Shown here: piece by piece, positions 32,101 through 41,058 of the stretch
Layout of the letters: each line of letters opens with the position of its first letter
How positions within the stretch are numbered: the first letter of the stretch is position 1
From: Tilletiopsis washingtonensis
Taxonomy: Eukaryota; Basidiomycota; Exobasidiomycetes; Entylomatales
Assembly (NCBI RefSeq): GCF_003144115.1
Contig: NW_020312004.1
Location: 518,506 to 582,505 of the forward strand
Length of the DNA: 64,000 nt
Direction: 5' to 3'
Position numbers and translations under genes: made by a program
The notes under the pieces: generated by a model
Database searches by the model: none
What the model was told of the DNA's origin: nothing
The model's input: only the letters and a program-made list of their open reading frames with translations

Positions 32101-33554
32101 TGCGTCGTCTTGCCCGAGCCGGTGGCTGCCATGACGATGGTGACCTGGTTGAGCTCGATCTTGACGAGCACGTCGCCCGCCTTTTGCTGCACGGGCAGGC
32201 TGTGGCGCTGCTCGCGGATCGCCTTGACGCGGTCGGCCGTCTGGTAGGCGTCCAGGTCGGCCAGCAGGCGCGCGCTCTTTTGCTTGAGCACCTCCTCGGA
32301 CGCGGCCCCGGGCCCGCCAAAGCGGCGCTGGTCCCGCGGCTTCTGGGCGACCAACTCGCTGCGCGCCTCGCCGGGCTGCGCCACGCCCGCCAGGCGCGGC
32401 CGCTTGGCGTAGAGCATGCTCTGGCGCGTGTCCTGATAGACGGCGCGCAGCTCGTCGTCGAGCTCGTCGGAGATGCGGAAGTACACGTGCGGGGCGCTGC
32501 CCACAGGCGCGCCGGGCTTGTGCGTCATGTCGAACTGGCGCCAGAGCTCGGGGTCGCACGACTCGAGGTACTTGACCGTGTCGAGGTACACGTTGCTCGT
32601 GGCGACCTTCTTGTTGCTGCCCTGCGCCATGCCGATGCGCCGGCCGCCAACGGCCATCTCGGCCTCCCAGCCCGCCTGCACCTGCCGGCGGCCCTTCTGC
32701 TGTGTGCCCTGCGAGAGCAGAATGTCGGGCTTGCCGAAGTTGAACTTCTTGCAGTAGTACTCCATGAACTCGCGCGCACGCTCGGCCGTCAGCATCGTCT
32801 TGTCGGACAGCTGGACCGTCGGCTGCGCGGCAGCGGCGGCGGCGCCGCTGGACGCCGCGGCCGCCTTGGCGACGCCGGGCGGCGGGCGGCTGCCGAGCAG
32901 CCTGCGCTCGACGAGGAGCAGCAGCGCATGCAGCGCAGCAACCTTCTCGGCGTCCTTGGCCGAGCGTGCATCGCCGTAGGCGATCACTTCGGGCTGCTGG
33001 TGCACCACCAGCGTGGCTCTGAGGAGAAGAGCAATCGAGCTCATCAGCCCGTGAGGACATGACAGCGGCACACTCGTTCACGCACCTGTAAGTCTTCTCA
33101 CGCCGGCCCTCGACGTGGCCCTCCTCCACCTCGTACTTCGGGTTGGCGCCCGTCATGGCCATGACGTGGTTCTGCACCGGGCTTTTCGGGTTGTCAAGCC
33201 ACGCCGGCTTCATCTCGGAGCTGCCCAGCATGCGAGCGTACGTCTCGCGCAGGTACTCGATGGTGTGGCTGGGCGCGGGCAGGATGCTCATCGGCTTGCT
33301 CGGCGCCGGAGCAGCTTTACGCCTGGGACCGAGCAGCGCTCAGCACACAGATGGCCGAGGGACGCACACACAGGCACTCACTTGGCTGCCGGTCCGCCGC
33401 GGGCATTGCGGCCGCCGCCGTTGCGCCGCCCACCACTGGAGGCCGCAGCGGCCGCCGGAGCAGCAGCAGCGGCGCCGTGGCCCCAGCTGCTGCCGCCCGA
33501 GGGCGCCTCGCCGCTGGCAGCGCCGGTGCGCCACGAGCCAGACTCGTCGGCCAT
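29101..33554 (-). CDS. DExH-box RNA helicase with dsRNA-binding domains (DHX9-like)
   Basis: Four exons (33554-33382, 33322-33086, 33018-30087, 30030-29101) give about 1423 aa. A Gly/Ala-rich start is followed by two dsRNA-binding-like modules: KSPVQNHVMAMTGANPKYEV split by intron 2, and a second ending AQGSNKKVATSNVYLDTVKY. The helicase core has Walker A ATGSGKTTQIPQ, the DEVH box (VVDEVHERD), SAT (LMSATIDPTLF), STNIAETSVTIPDV and QRAGRAGRHRPGEYY. HA2 and OB-fold regions follow (MYLFGANQV-like PLTYMLFGAN), and a Gly/Ser/Tyr-rich tail. This is the order of RNA helicase A, which remodels dsRNA and RNPs. I chose ATG 33554 for its strong context (GCC before, G after); an in-frame ATG at 33749 would add 65 residues. 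Confidence 0.9.
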
Positions 33555-34316
33555 GGCAGGAGCGGGACGCGTGCGGCGCGAGTGTTCAGGCGCCTGGTCG
33601 GTGCTGAGACGGCGCTTGCGCGGGTGCAAAGACTGCGAGGCCTGTGCGACGGGTTCGATGCGCGCGAGGAGCGAGGCAGGAGCGGCGGCGCTGGAGCGCG
33701 GCGAGCGTCTAGAGGCGGGAGAGGGATCCTGCGTCGGCTGCTGGCTCATGAGACGGCGCGACGCTGCAGCTGCACCGGACGCGGCGACAGACGGGAGCAG
33801 GCGCGGCAAGGCCGGGCGGCGTGCGAGCAAGCGAGACACAGCGGCGTGCAGAGGCGCTGCGGCGAACGTCGAGAGAGGCGCAGCAACGGCGGCTCGGAAG
33901 GTGATGGCGCACGGCAGAGTGGAGCGGCGGCAGCTGGCGCGACTCAGCAGGCTGCGCGCGGGCGGCGCGAGGCTGCTCGTGGGGGGCAGCGGCGGCGGGG
34001 GAGATGCAGGTGCGGTTGTGACACTTGCGCTGTGGTGTGGAGGGTGCGGCAGCGATGCCAGAGCGGTGGAGGAGGAGAAGGCAGCGCAGACAGCGGCGGC
34101 GAGGAGAGAGAGCGAAGGCTCAGGCGGGCGGCCCGCACCAAGAATAATCGTGCGTCACGTGCGGCGGGCAGCGACTAGCACTGGCGGGCGCCTCGCCATA
34201 GTCCGACTACCGCTGCCCGTTGTAATCGCGCGACAGCCGTGCACGTCGCTGGGCCGCACCCGGACACCTTCGCACAGCTCGCCTCTCCGCCTCCAGCACC
34301 CCTCTCCTCCGCCAGC
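33555..34316. other. Bidirectional promoter region, helicase / NDUFS6
   Basis: 762 bp between divergent starts. The frame upstream of the helicase ATG stays open to about 33840 and could be an N-terminal extension if ATG 33749 is used. Nothing else was recognised. Confidence 0.45.
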
Positions 34317-35388
34317 ATGATCTTCCGTCGCGCCTTCAGCTCGGCGTCGCGCGTCGCCAGCAACACGCCTGCCGGCTTCTTCAGCCGCCCGGCCGTCGCG
34401 CAGCGCCTGCCCGCCCGCAGCGGCGGTGCCCGCGCCCCCACCGTCGCCGCCGCGCCGCACACGCCGCCGGCCGTCGTCGAGGAGCAGTCGCCCAACCTCG
34501 CCGGCACGTGGTCGCCCACGCAGCAGCCGCGCACCGAGGCCATGAAGGGCCCGCGCTTCGAGCAGATGGACATGGCGCTGCAGCCGCAGCCGCTCAGCGC
34601 CATGGAGATGATCCAGCGCGAGCCCATCCGCCTCGTCGCCGCGCGCGTCGTCGGCTGCGACGGAGGTGAGTGTGCAAGTGTCGGGCGGAGAGGAAGCAGA
34701 GTAGCGGCGTCTGCATGTGTGCTGGTTGCCGTACATCTGCCTGGTGTTGTGACCTTGCAGAAAAAGGCTGCCAGTGAGGCTGGCACGCTGTCGCGCGAGG
34801 AGCGTTTGCCAGCTTCGCGACACTGCTGCCGTGTAGCAGCGCCGAGCCTCGCAAGTCTCGCGCTGGGCTGACCGCTTGCTGGCTCAGGTGACGGCCCGCT
34901 GGGCCACCCCAAGGTGTTCATCAACCTCGACAAGCCCGGACCGAAGGCCTGCCCTGTGAGTCTTCTCCAGCCTGCGTGGTCGTCGGCCGCTTGCTGACGC
35001 CAGCCCTTGCAGTACTGGTGCGTAGAGCTCAGCCATAAAGTAGCGGGAGATGTGATGGCGAGCGGATTGTGCAACCTAGCGAGAGCAGCTCGCAGGAGCG
35101 CGCGAGCTGCGGCTCAAGGGTGCCGCGGGGGACGAGACAGGCCCGCAGACCGTGCGTCGTTCGGTGACGACTCGCCCGGATGGGCGATCGAAGAGCTAGC
35201 CAGTCTGGCAGTGCCGCATTTCGTCGGAGCGTCCGGCGCACTGGCGCTTGCACGAGCATATCAGCTTGTGGTGGCATTCGAGGCGGCGGGGCGTGGATTC
35301 TGGCCTTGAGGTCAGCAGAGCATCGCTGACGCGCCTGTCCTTCTGCAGCGGCATCCGTTTCGAGCTCGACCGGGGGCACGCTCACTGA
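34317..35388 (+). CDS. NDUFS6: NDUFS6-like 13-kDa zinc subunit of complex I
   Basis: Complex I accessory subunit of the peripheral arm that binds one zinc ion and acts late in assembly. Four exons (34317-34665, 34888-34955, 35013-35017, 35349-35388) give about 153 aa. The N-terminus MIFRRAFSSASRVASNTPAG is a mitochondrial presequence. The conserved core reads ARVVGCDG, then GPLGHPKVFINLDKPGPKAC and PYCGIRFEL, with Cys-His-Cys-Cys ligands (C in GCDG, H in GHPK, C in KACPYC). The third exon is only 5 nt (TACTG): it encodes Tyr and two bases of the Cys codon that the last exon completes. Without it the CPYC zinc motif and frame are lost. Introns are 222, 57 and 331 nt, the last unusually long. 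Confidence 0.92.
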
Positions 35389-35626
35389 GCGGCACGCCGG
35401 TCAGCAGGCCAGCGCCGTTCTCGACCTAACATCGGCACGCCTGCAGGCCGAAGTGCGCGCAGCAGCAAGGGTAGAGGGAAATGACAGATAGGATAACCAA
35501 GATGCATGAGCATTGACACGCGACGAATGGGGAAGGACTGCAGAAGAGCGGACAGGGGAATCAGAGTGCTGGGAAGGGAGAAGAAATGTGCTGGTGCAGG
35601 TGGCAGCAGAGGGCGGGCTGCGTCTA

Positions 35627-38369
35627 TCAGTACGACAGCGAGCGGACGAGTGCGTCGACGATGCGCAGCGAGCCGGGCTGCGAGGGCAAGTCGCGTTAGT
35701 CTGTTGGTCCCTGCCGAGCAGCGCGGCAAGGCGCACCTTGTAGAATGTCTGGAGCAGGGCGAGAGACCGTCAGGATCGCACCGGCAGGGCTGGCATCGCG
35801 CGACTTACCTCGTGCACGTGCGGGAACGGCGTGTCCCAGCCTGGTCGCAGTGTCAGGACGTGCAGTTCGGGCCAACTCGCTCAACACTCACCGCCAATGC
35901 GCTCAATCGGCGCCTCAAGCCGCAGGAACGCTGCGCTCTGGAGGTGCGCGCTGATCTCGGCGCCTGCGCCGCCGGTGACGGGCGCCTCGTGGACGATGAC
36001 GCAGCGGCCAGTCTTCATGACGCTCTTCGTCACAGCTGCGAGCGCAAGCGTCAGGGATGGCCTGACCGCTGGCGGCGTGCAGCAGACTCACTCTCGCGGT
36101 CCCACGGCAGGATGGTGCGCAGGTCGATGATCTCGACGTTTGCGCCGCGCAGCGACTCGGGCACATGCTTGGCAATGCTCGCCGGCGGGTTGCGCAGCAG
36201 GTTGGCCGCCTCGACGCACGAGTACAGCGGCGCGCCCCACGAGAGCAGCGTGATGTCATCGCCGCTCGTCAGCACCTCGGCAGACGAAAGCGGCAGCGTA
36301 AAGTCGTCGATCGGCACGTGCTCGACGGATGAGCGGTACAGGCTGGCAGACGAGCGGGTCAGTACTGCGTGAGAGAAGCCGAGCAGCTCGCTCGCCCGCT
36401 CACATCTTCGGCTCGAGGAAGATGACAGGGTTGGGGTCGCGGATCGACGCCAGCAGCAGGCCCTTGGCCTGAATGGGCGAGCGCGGGATCACAACCTTGA
36501 GGCCGGGCACGGCAACGAAGAGCTGCTCGACGCTCTGAACCGATGGCGACACGTGAGCGCGATGCCAGTCAGCAGCACTGTGCGACGCACCTGGCTGTGA
36601 TACAGCGCACCATGCCCCACGCCCATGCACGGCGCACGGATCGTGAGCTTGCCCGCGGTGTGCTGCCCGCCGCTGCGGTAGTTGTACTTGGCCGCCTCGT
36701 TGCAGATCTGGTCGTATCTGTGCGGGCGCATGAGCGACCAAGGCGTTGTGTTCTCTGCATGTCGGCTCACGCTGGGAGAATGTAGTCGGCGCTGCAGAGC
36801 AAGCGCAGTGAGTCAGGAGCCGGCACCGTCGAGGAGGACCCGACACTCACAACTGCACCTCGGCGATGGCCGTGTGGCCCATGGCCGCCATGCCTGTGGC
36901 GTGTGTCAGCCGCCAAGCGCATGCAGACTTGCACCGTGCTACGCACCGATGCCGAAGCCGACAAGGCCCTGCTCGCTGAGCGGCGTGTTCTATCATGTGG
37001 CTGCGTCAGACGAGGCGACAAGGCGTCTTTGCGGGCACACTCACAAAGACGCGCTCGCGGCTGTACTCGCTCTCCAAGCCCATGGTGCTGCGGAAGACGC
37101 CTCCGAAGGCGACGTCCTCGCCTGCAAGCAGAGTTCAGACGAGCGCTGCACAGTGCGGCCTCACTCGCGCTCACCGAACACGCAGGCCGTCTCGTCGGAG
37201 GCCAGGATGTGGCTCTGGGCGTCGCGCACGGCCTGCAGGCGGAAATGCGTCAGTCGACGGTGCACAGAGGTACAGGTGAAAGATGGATTCCACGACTAGG
37301 AGAGAAGAGGGGTAGTGGCGATACAGGGGAGGAGGCACGAGAGAGCAGGCAGCGCTCAAGCGGACGGCTCTTCGAGCGACCGCTTGCGCGCCTCGAGGGC
37401 GAGCGCAATGTCGCCGCCGGCGGCACGGCTCAGCACGGCGGCCAGCTGCGACGCCGGCGACGAGAGCAGGCCGACGAGCTGGGCACGCAGCGTGGCCAGG
37501 TCGGGCAGCTCGCCGACAGCCTTGAGCGCCGGCAGGCGCAGTGACCGCCCTTGCACGAGGCCGATGAGCGGCACGATGCGCGGCACCTTTGCCGGCGCCG
37601 CGCCCTCCTGCGCCGCCGCGGCCATGGCCTTTGCGCCCGAGTGGCGCTCAAGCACGGCCAGCACGCGACTGAGGTGGGAGGGCGAGAGGGCACCGACGGT
37701 CAGCAGGGCAGTCGGGCCCTCGAGCGCCTCTTCGAGCGACTGCACGCCCAGCGAGGCGTGGTTGCGCAGCAGCGGCCGCAGCACGCCGCTGCGCACCGTT
37801 GTCAGGCTCGCCTGCACTCCCTCCTCCGGCGCCGGGATTGCGGCCAGGTCCCGCCGGATGCGCGACACGTCCGCCACGGACAGGTTGTGGTGCGTCAAGA
37901 CGATCATGAGCGGGCTCTCGGCGATGAGCCGCGCGTACTGCTCGTACAGGAACGCCTTGCGCGCCGTGTACGTCCGCCCGGGGCGGGCGACCGGGGCCAC
38001 ATCCAGCGACGACGGCGCAGCGGGCGACGGTGCGGAAGACGCGGCGACAGAGGCAAAGGAGCGCGCGCCGCGACGCACCGTGTAGAGGTTCATCTTGCGC
38101 GTCTCGCGCGTGACCCCGTCCTCTCCATCGGTGAACTTGAGGCCCGGCGTGCGCAGCGCCGCCTTCGACGAGTTGGCCAGCAGCGGGCTGGCGCTCACGG
38201 CGGGCGTCTCAGACGCCGACGGCGGGGCCGCCTCGCCGCTGGTGGACGGCGCCGCGGCGGCACGCGCGCGCACCGACGAGGACATGGCGCGGCGGCCGCC
38301 AAGGGCCACCTGCAGCGCCGTCGGCCGGCTGACGCGCGAGCTGCTGGCGACGTTGGCCAGCGAGTGCAT
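35627..38369 (-). CDS. BCKDHB: Branched-chain 2-oxoacid dehydrogenase E1-beta subunit, mitochondrial
   Basis: E1-beta pairs with E1-alpha in the mitochondrial complex that decarboxylates the 2-oxoacids of Leu, Ile and Val. Thirteen exons: 38369-38079, 37232-37175, 37121-37045, 36989-36947, 36893-36851, 36791-36771, 36717-36591, 36534-36404, 36342-36092, 36035-35892, 35840-35809, 35748-35737, 35677-35627; about 426 aa. Exon 1 carries a presequence ([16 protein letters not shown]) and ends [10 protein letters not shown]. Next are [113 protein letters not shown] and [20 protein letters not shown], all family blocks. Two exons are tiny (21 and 12 nt). Intron 1 is 846 nt and contains uL10m in the exon-1 frame. 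No alternative ATG exists between that ORF's stop and exon 2. Confidence 0.86.
37356..38093 (-). CDS. Mitochondrial ribosomal protein uL10m, inside BCKDHB intron 1
   Basis: uL10 forms the base of the ribosomal stalk that binds translation GTPases; this is the mitochondrial form. From ATG 38093 it reads 245 aa, close to fungal uL10m size, without introns. The start [19 protein letters not shown] is a good presequence with an Arg-Ser-Phe-Ala-Ser cleavage-like site. L10 features follow: [70 protein letters not shown], and a final helix [20 protein letters not shown]. Its first five codons, Met through Thr, are also the last five of BCKDHB exon 1, and the frame is the same; the BCKDHB donor GTGCGT follows directly at 38078. 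Translation could start here, or at the BCKDHB Met, giving an N-terminal extension. The stop lies 123 nt before the BCKDHB exon-2 acceptor. Confidence 0.82.
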   Translation of the reverse strand: MNLYTVRRGARSFASVAASSAPSPAAPSSLDVAPVARPGRTYTARKAFLYEQYARLIAESPLMIVLTHHNLSVADVSRIRRDLAAIPAPEEGVQASLTTVRSGVLRPLLRNHASLGVQSLEEALEGPTALLTVGALSPSHLSRVLAVLERHSGAKAMAAAAQEGAAPAKVPRIVPLIGLVQGRSLRLPALKAVGELPDLATLRAQLVGLLSSPASQLAAVLSRAAGGDIALALEARKRSLEEPSA

Positions 38370-39657
38370 CTCGCGCACGGCAGTGCCGCCGGGGCCAATG
38401 GGCTTGGCCTCGGGGTCGTTGCGCGGCTCGAGGAAGTGCGAGCCGTCGGCCTTGTGTGCCGGCGGCACCTCCAGCGACGTCTTCTTGAGGCCGAGCAGGC
38501 GCGTCTGGTCCTTGCCGTCCTCGAAGATGTCCAGGTCCGTCTCCCACGCCTCGCTGGGGTCGACGGTGCGCTCGATGCCGCGCGCCTCGCTCTCGCGCGT
38601 CAGGTGCACGACGTCGTCCCACGCGATGCTCTTCTCGGCGGCGGCAAAGTTCTCCTCGATGCGCTGCGGCGTGTTGCTCTTGACGATCGGGATGATGCCG
38701 CGCGCCATGGGCCACGCCAGCAGCACCTGCGCGGGCGTCATGTTGTTGCGCTGCGCCACGTCCTGCACCACGGGGTCCTCGAGGTAGCCCTGCGCGTAGC
38801 CGCTGCCGCCGAGCGGCGAGTAGGCCTGCAGCATGATCTGGTGCGCCTCGGAGTAGTGCAGCAGCTCCTCGTTGGCGACGCCAAAGTTGACCTCGACCTG
38901 GTTGATGACGGGGTTGTGCGTCGTCGACGCGGCCAGCAGCTCCTCGGTGCGGCGGATGTTGAAGTTGGAGATGCCGATGTTGCGCACCTTGCCCTTCTGC
39001 ACCATCTCCTCCATGCGCGCCCACGTCGCCGTGATGTCGCCGGAGAGGTGCGGCACCTCGACGGGGCGGCCCGTCTGCGACTTGATCGACGAGATCTGCG
39101 AGACGTTGGGGTTGGAGAAGGCGACGGGCCTGTGCATGCGGTCAGCATGCGCGCCAGTGCCGGGCCGCGCGCCCTGGTGCTCACCAGTGGATCAGGTAGA
39201 GGTCGAGGTGGTCGACGCCGAGGTCCTTGAGCGTGGCGTCGAGGCCGGCCTCGACGTTGTCGCCGTGGAACGTGTTCCAGAGCTTCGAGGTGATGAAGAG
39301 CTCGTTGCGGCTGATGCCCGACTTGCGGATCGCCTCGCCGACGGCGTCCTCATCTGCGGGCGCGTGTCAGCGCCTTGACCAGGGTCGTGCCAGCAGCAGC
39401 AGCGGCACTCACTCCGGTACGCCCAGGCGCAGTCGAGGTGCCGGTAGCCCGTCTTGAGGGCGTGTCCGACGGAGCTGAGCGCCTGCTCCTTGTTCATCTT
39501 CCACGTGCTGGCGGGCGGCGGGCGCGCATGAGCGCTGCACCGGCACGCCGAGCCTCGCGCGGCACACTCACCCGAAGCCGATCTTGGGGATCTGTGCGCC
39601 ATTAGCCAGTGTCCAGGAGGACACGGCGGCGCGGCGGGCCGCAAGAGACGGGTGCAT
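38370..39657 (-). CDS. Aldo-keto reductase, 3' end unresolved
   Basis: NADPH-dependent reductase of the AKR superfamily, which reduces aldehydes or ketones including sugars. Exons 39657-39572, 39507-39413, 39353-39185 and from 39129 onward. Motifs: GAQIPKIGFGTWKM; the catalytic tetrad region DCAWAYR (Asp, Tyr), TSKLWNTFHG (Lys) and YLIHWPVAFSNPN (His); GKVRNIGISNFN; INQVEVNF; QAYSPLGGSGYAQG; and the cofactor loop IPIVKSNTPQRIEEN. AKR homology fades near DLDIFEDGKD. The frame then continues without a stop through FLEPRNDPEAKPIG straight into the presequence of BCKDHB exon 1 and on into uL10m, stopping only at 37356. The true AKR end is unknown: an undetected splice to a stop, a real fusion, or read-through are all possible. 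The coordinate given is just the last codon before the BCKDHB Met. Confidence 0.78.
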
Positions 39658-41058
39658 GCTGGGCGGGCGGCGGGTGGGGCTGCGTGCGGTGAAGGCGACG
39701 CAGGGATGGAGGTGGGACGCGAAGGCAGAAGCGGTGCGCGCCGGCTTTCGGGGCGGGCGGCGGCCGACGAGGCGACGGCGTGAGGTAACGCGGAGAGGCC
39801 AGACGCTAGCGAGGTCGCTCCTTGGTACAGCGCGAGAGACTTGAAAGCTGCCCGGACGAGACGTAAGCTGGCCTGCGCTCCGAAGTGAAGCGAGGCGAGG
39901 GCAGCGCTGAGATCGCGAGGGAGCAAAATCGCGCTGGCTGCTGCTGCTGCAGGGTTGCGACCCACACCGCGAAGAAGGCACCCCGGCTCTCTCTGCCCCT
40001 CTGCGCGCGCGCGCGACTCTATTTCGCCGCGCCCTCGCCGCGCGCATCGTGCATGCGCTGGCGGCCAAGCATGAGAGACGACGACGGCGAGCAGAGAGGT
40101 GCGATGCCGTGCTCGAGGGACGAGATGCGCATACACGGACGGAGATGTGCTCGTCCGCTTGCGCCGCAGCGGCGCTCCACCTCGCTGCAAGAGCGGCGCA
40201 GCTGCTGGCTGGCCTGGCCGCCCTGGCACAGGGCATGCCAGCGAGGCCAAGCCAGCAGCATGCAGCAGGCAGAGCCAGCGCTCGGCCGCTGCAGTGCGAC
40301 GCATGCACAGCGAGACGCCGCAGCGAGCAAGGTGGAGCGCGAGCGGATGACGCTGGACAGGCGCGAGGAGGATGCGGGGAAGCTTGCGCCGCACCGTCGC
40401 TGCAGCCAACAAGCACGCTGCACGCTGGCAAAGTCTGGCAGCCAACGCTTCCAGCAGCTGCATCTGCCACGCCGTCACGGCTGCTGTCGCCCAGCAGACT
40501 GGCAAGGCGCCAGCGCAGCATGCACCTCGTCGAAGCCAGCGTCTTGCGACGAGCAGCTCGGCCAGCGGGACCCGACGCACGACACCGCGCCACGACATTG
40601 CAGCCAGACACCAAGCAGACACGACTCACTCTAGAACAACGAGCACGCGGCAAGAGTGTGAGAGGATGGATGTGGTGGGTGGAGCTTGAGAGAGAGGAGG
40701 AGAGGACGGCGCGGGGAAGTCGAGTCGGCCGGGGCAAGGCGCGGCGCGCCCGGGCGCGGGTCCGCGGAGCGTGCCCCGCGTCCTTCGCTTCCCCGCATCC
40801 ACATCCCCGCAGGCCGCGTCCCGCTGCACCGGCTCGCTCGGCCCGCACCGCTCGTCCTCCTCGCCAGCCTGCAGCAGCACAGCGCACGCCAGCACCTGCT
40901 GCGGCAGCTGCTCTCGGTCACACTCGCTCGTGCGCTGTCGCTCGCCATGCGCTGCCACGTGGGCCTCCATGAGCGTCACTGACGCGCTGCTCGTCACGCG
41001 TCGCAGCGTCACACGTAGCTCTAGCATTGCAGCGAGGCCAGCTCGCTCTTCGCCCAGC
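39658..41058 (-). other. Gene-free interval upstream of the aldo-keto reductase
   Basis: 1.4 kb between two minus-strand genes. Open frames on both strands are Arg/Ala-rich and lack motifs or coherent splice joins. Repeated GGCCAAGC- and GCAGCATGCAGCA-like short segments occur near 40050-40270, but no repeat unit is clear. It probably holds the AKR promoter and the 3' UTR of the cysteine synthase. Confidence 0.4.

Noticed and set aside
30222-33062. Long plus-strand and alternate minus-strand frames across the DExH helicase
   Set aside because: They overlap the helicase motifs in other frames, contain no recognisable domain and break at the helicase introns.
33382-33839. Extended helicase N-terminus resembling a mitochondrial presequence
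   Set aside because: The first codon of that frame is GTG, not ATG. The in-frame ATG at 33749 is weaker in context than 33554, though not excluded.
37171-37359. An independent first exon of BCKDHB between the uL10m stop and exon 2
   Set aside because: The minus strand there has no ATG before the exon-2 acceptor, while exon 1 at 38369-38079 ends with the expected family motif at a good donor.
40049-40972. A 307-codon frame upstream of the aldo-keto reductase
   Set aside because: Ala/Arg/Ser-rich with no motif, no conserved splice partner, and equal-quality frames exist on the other strand. Left as gene-free.
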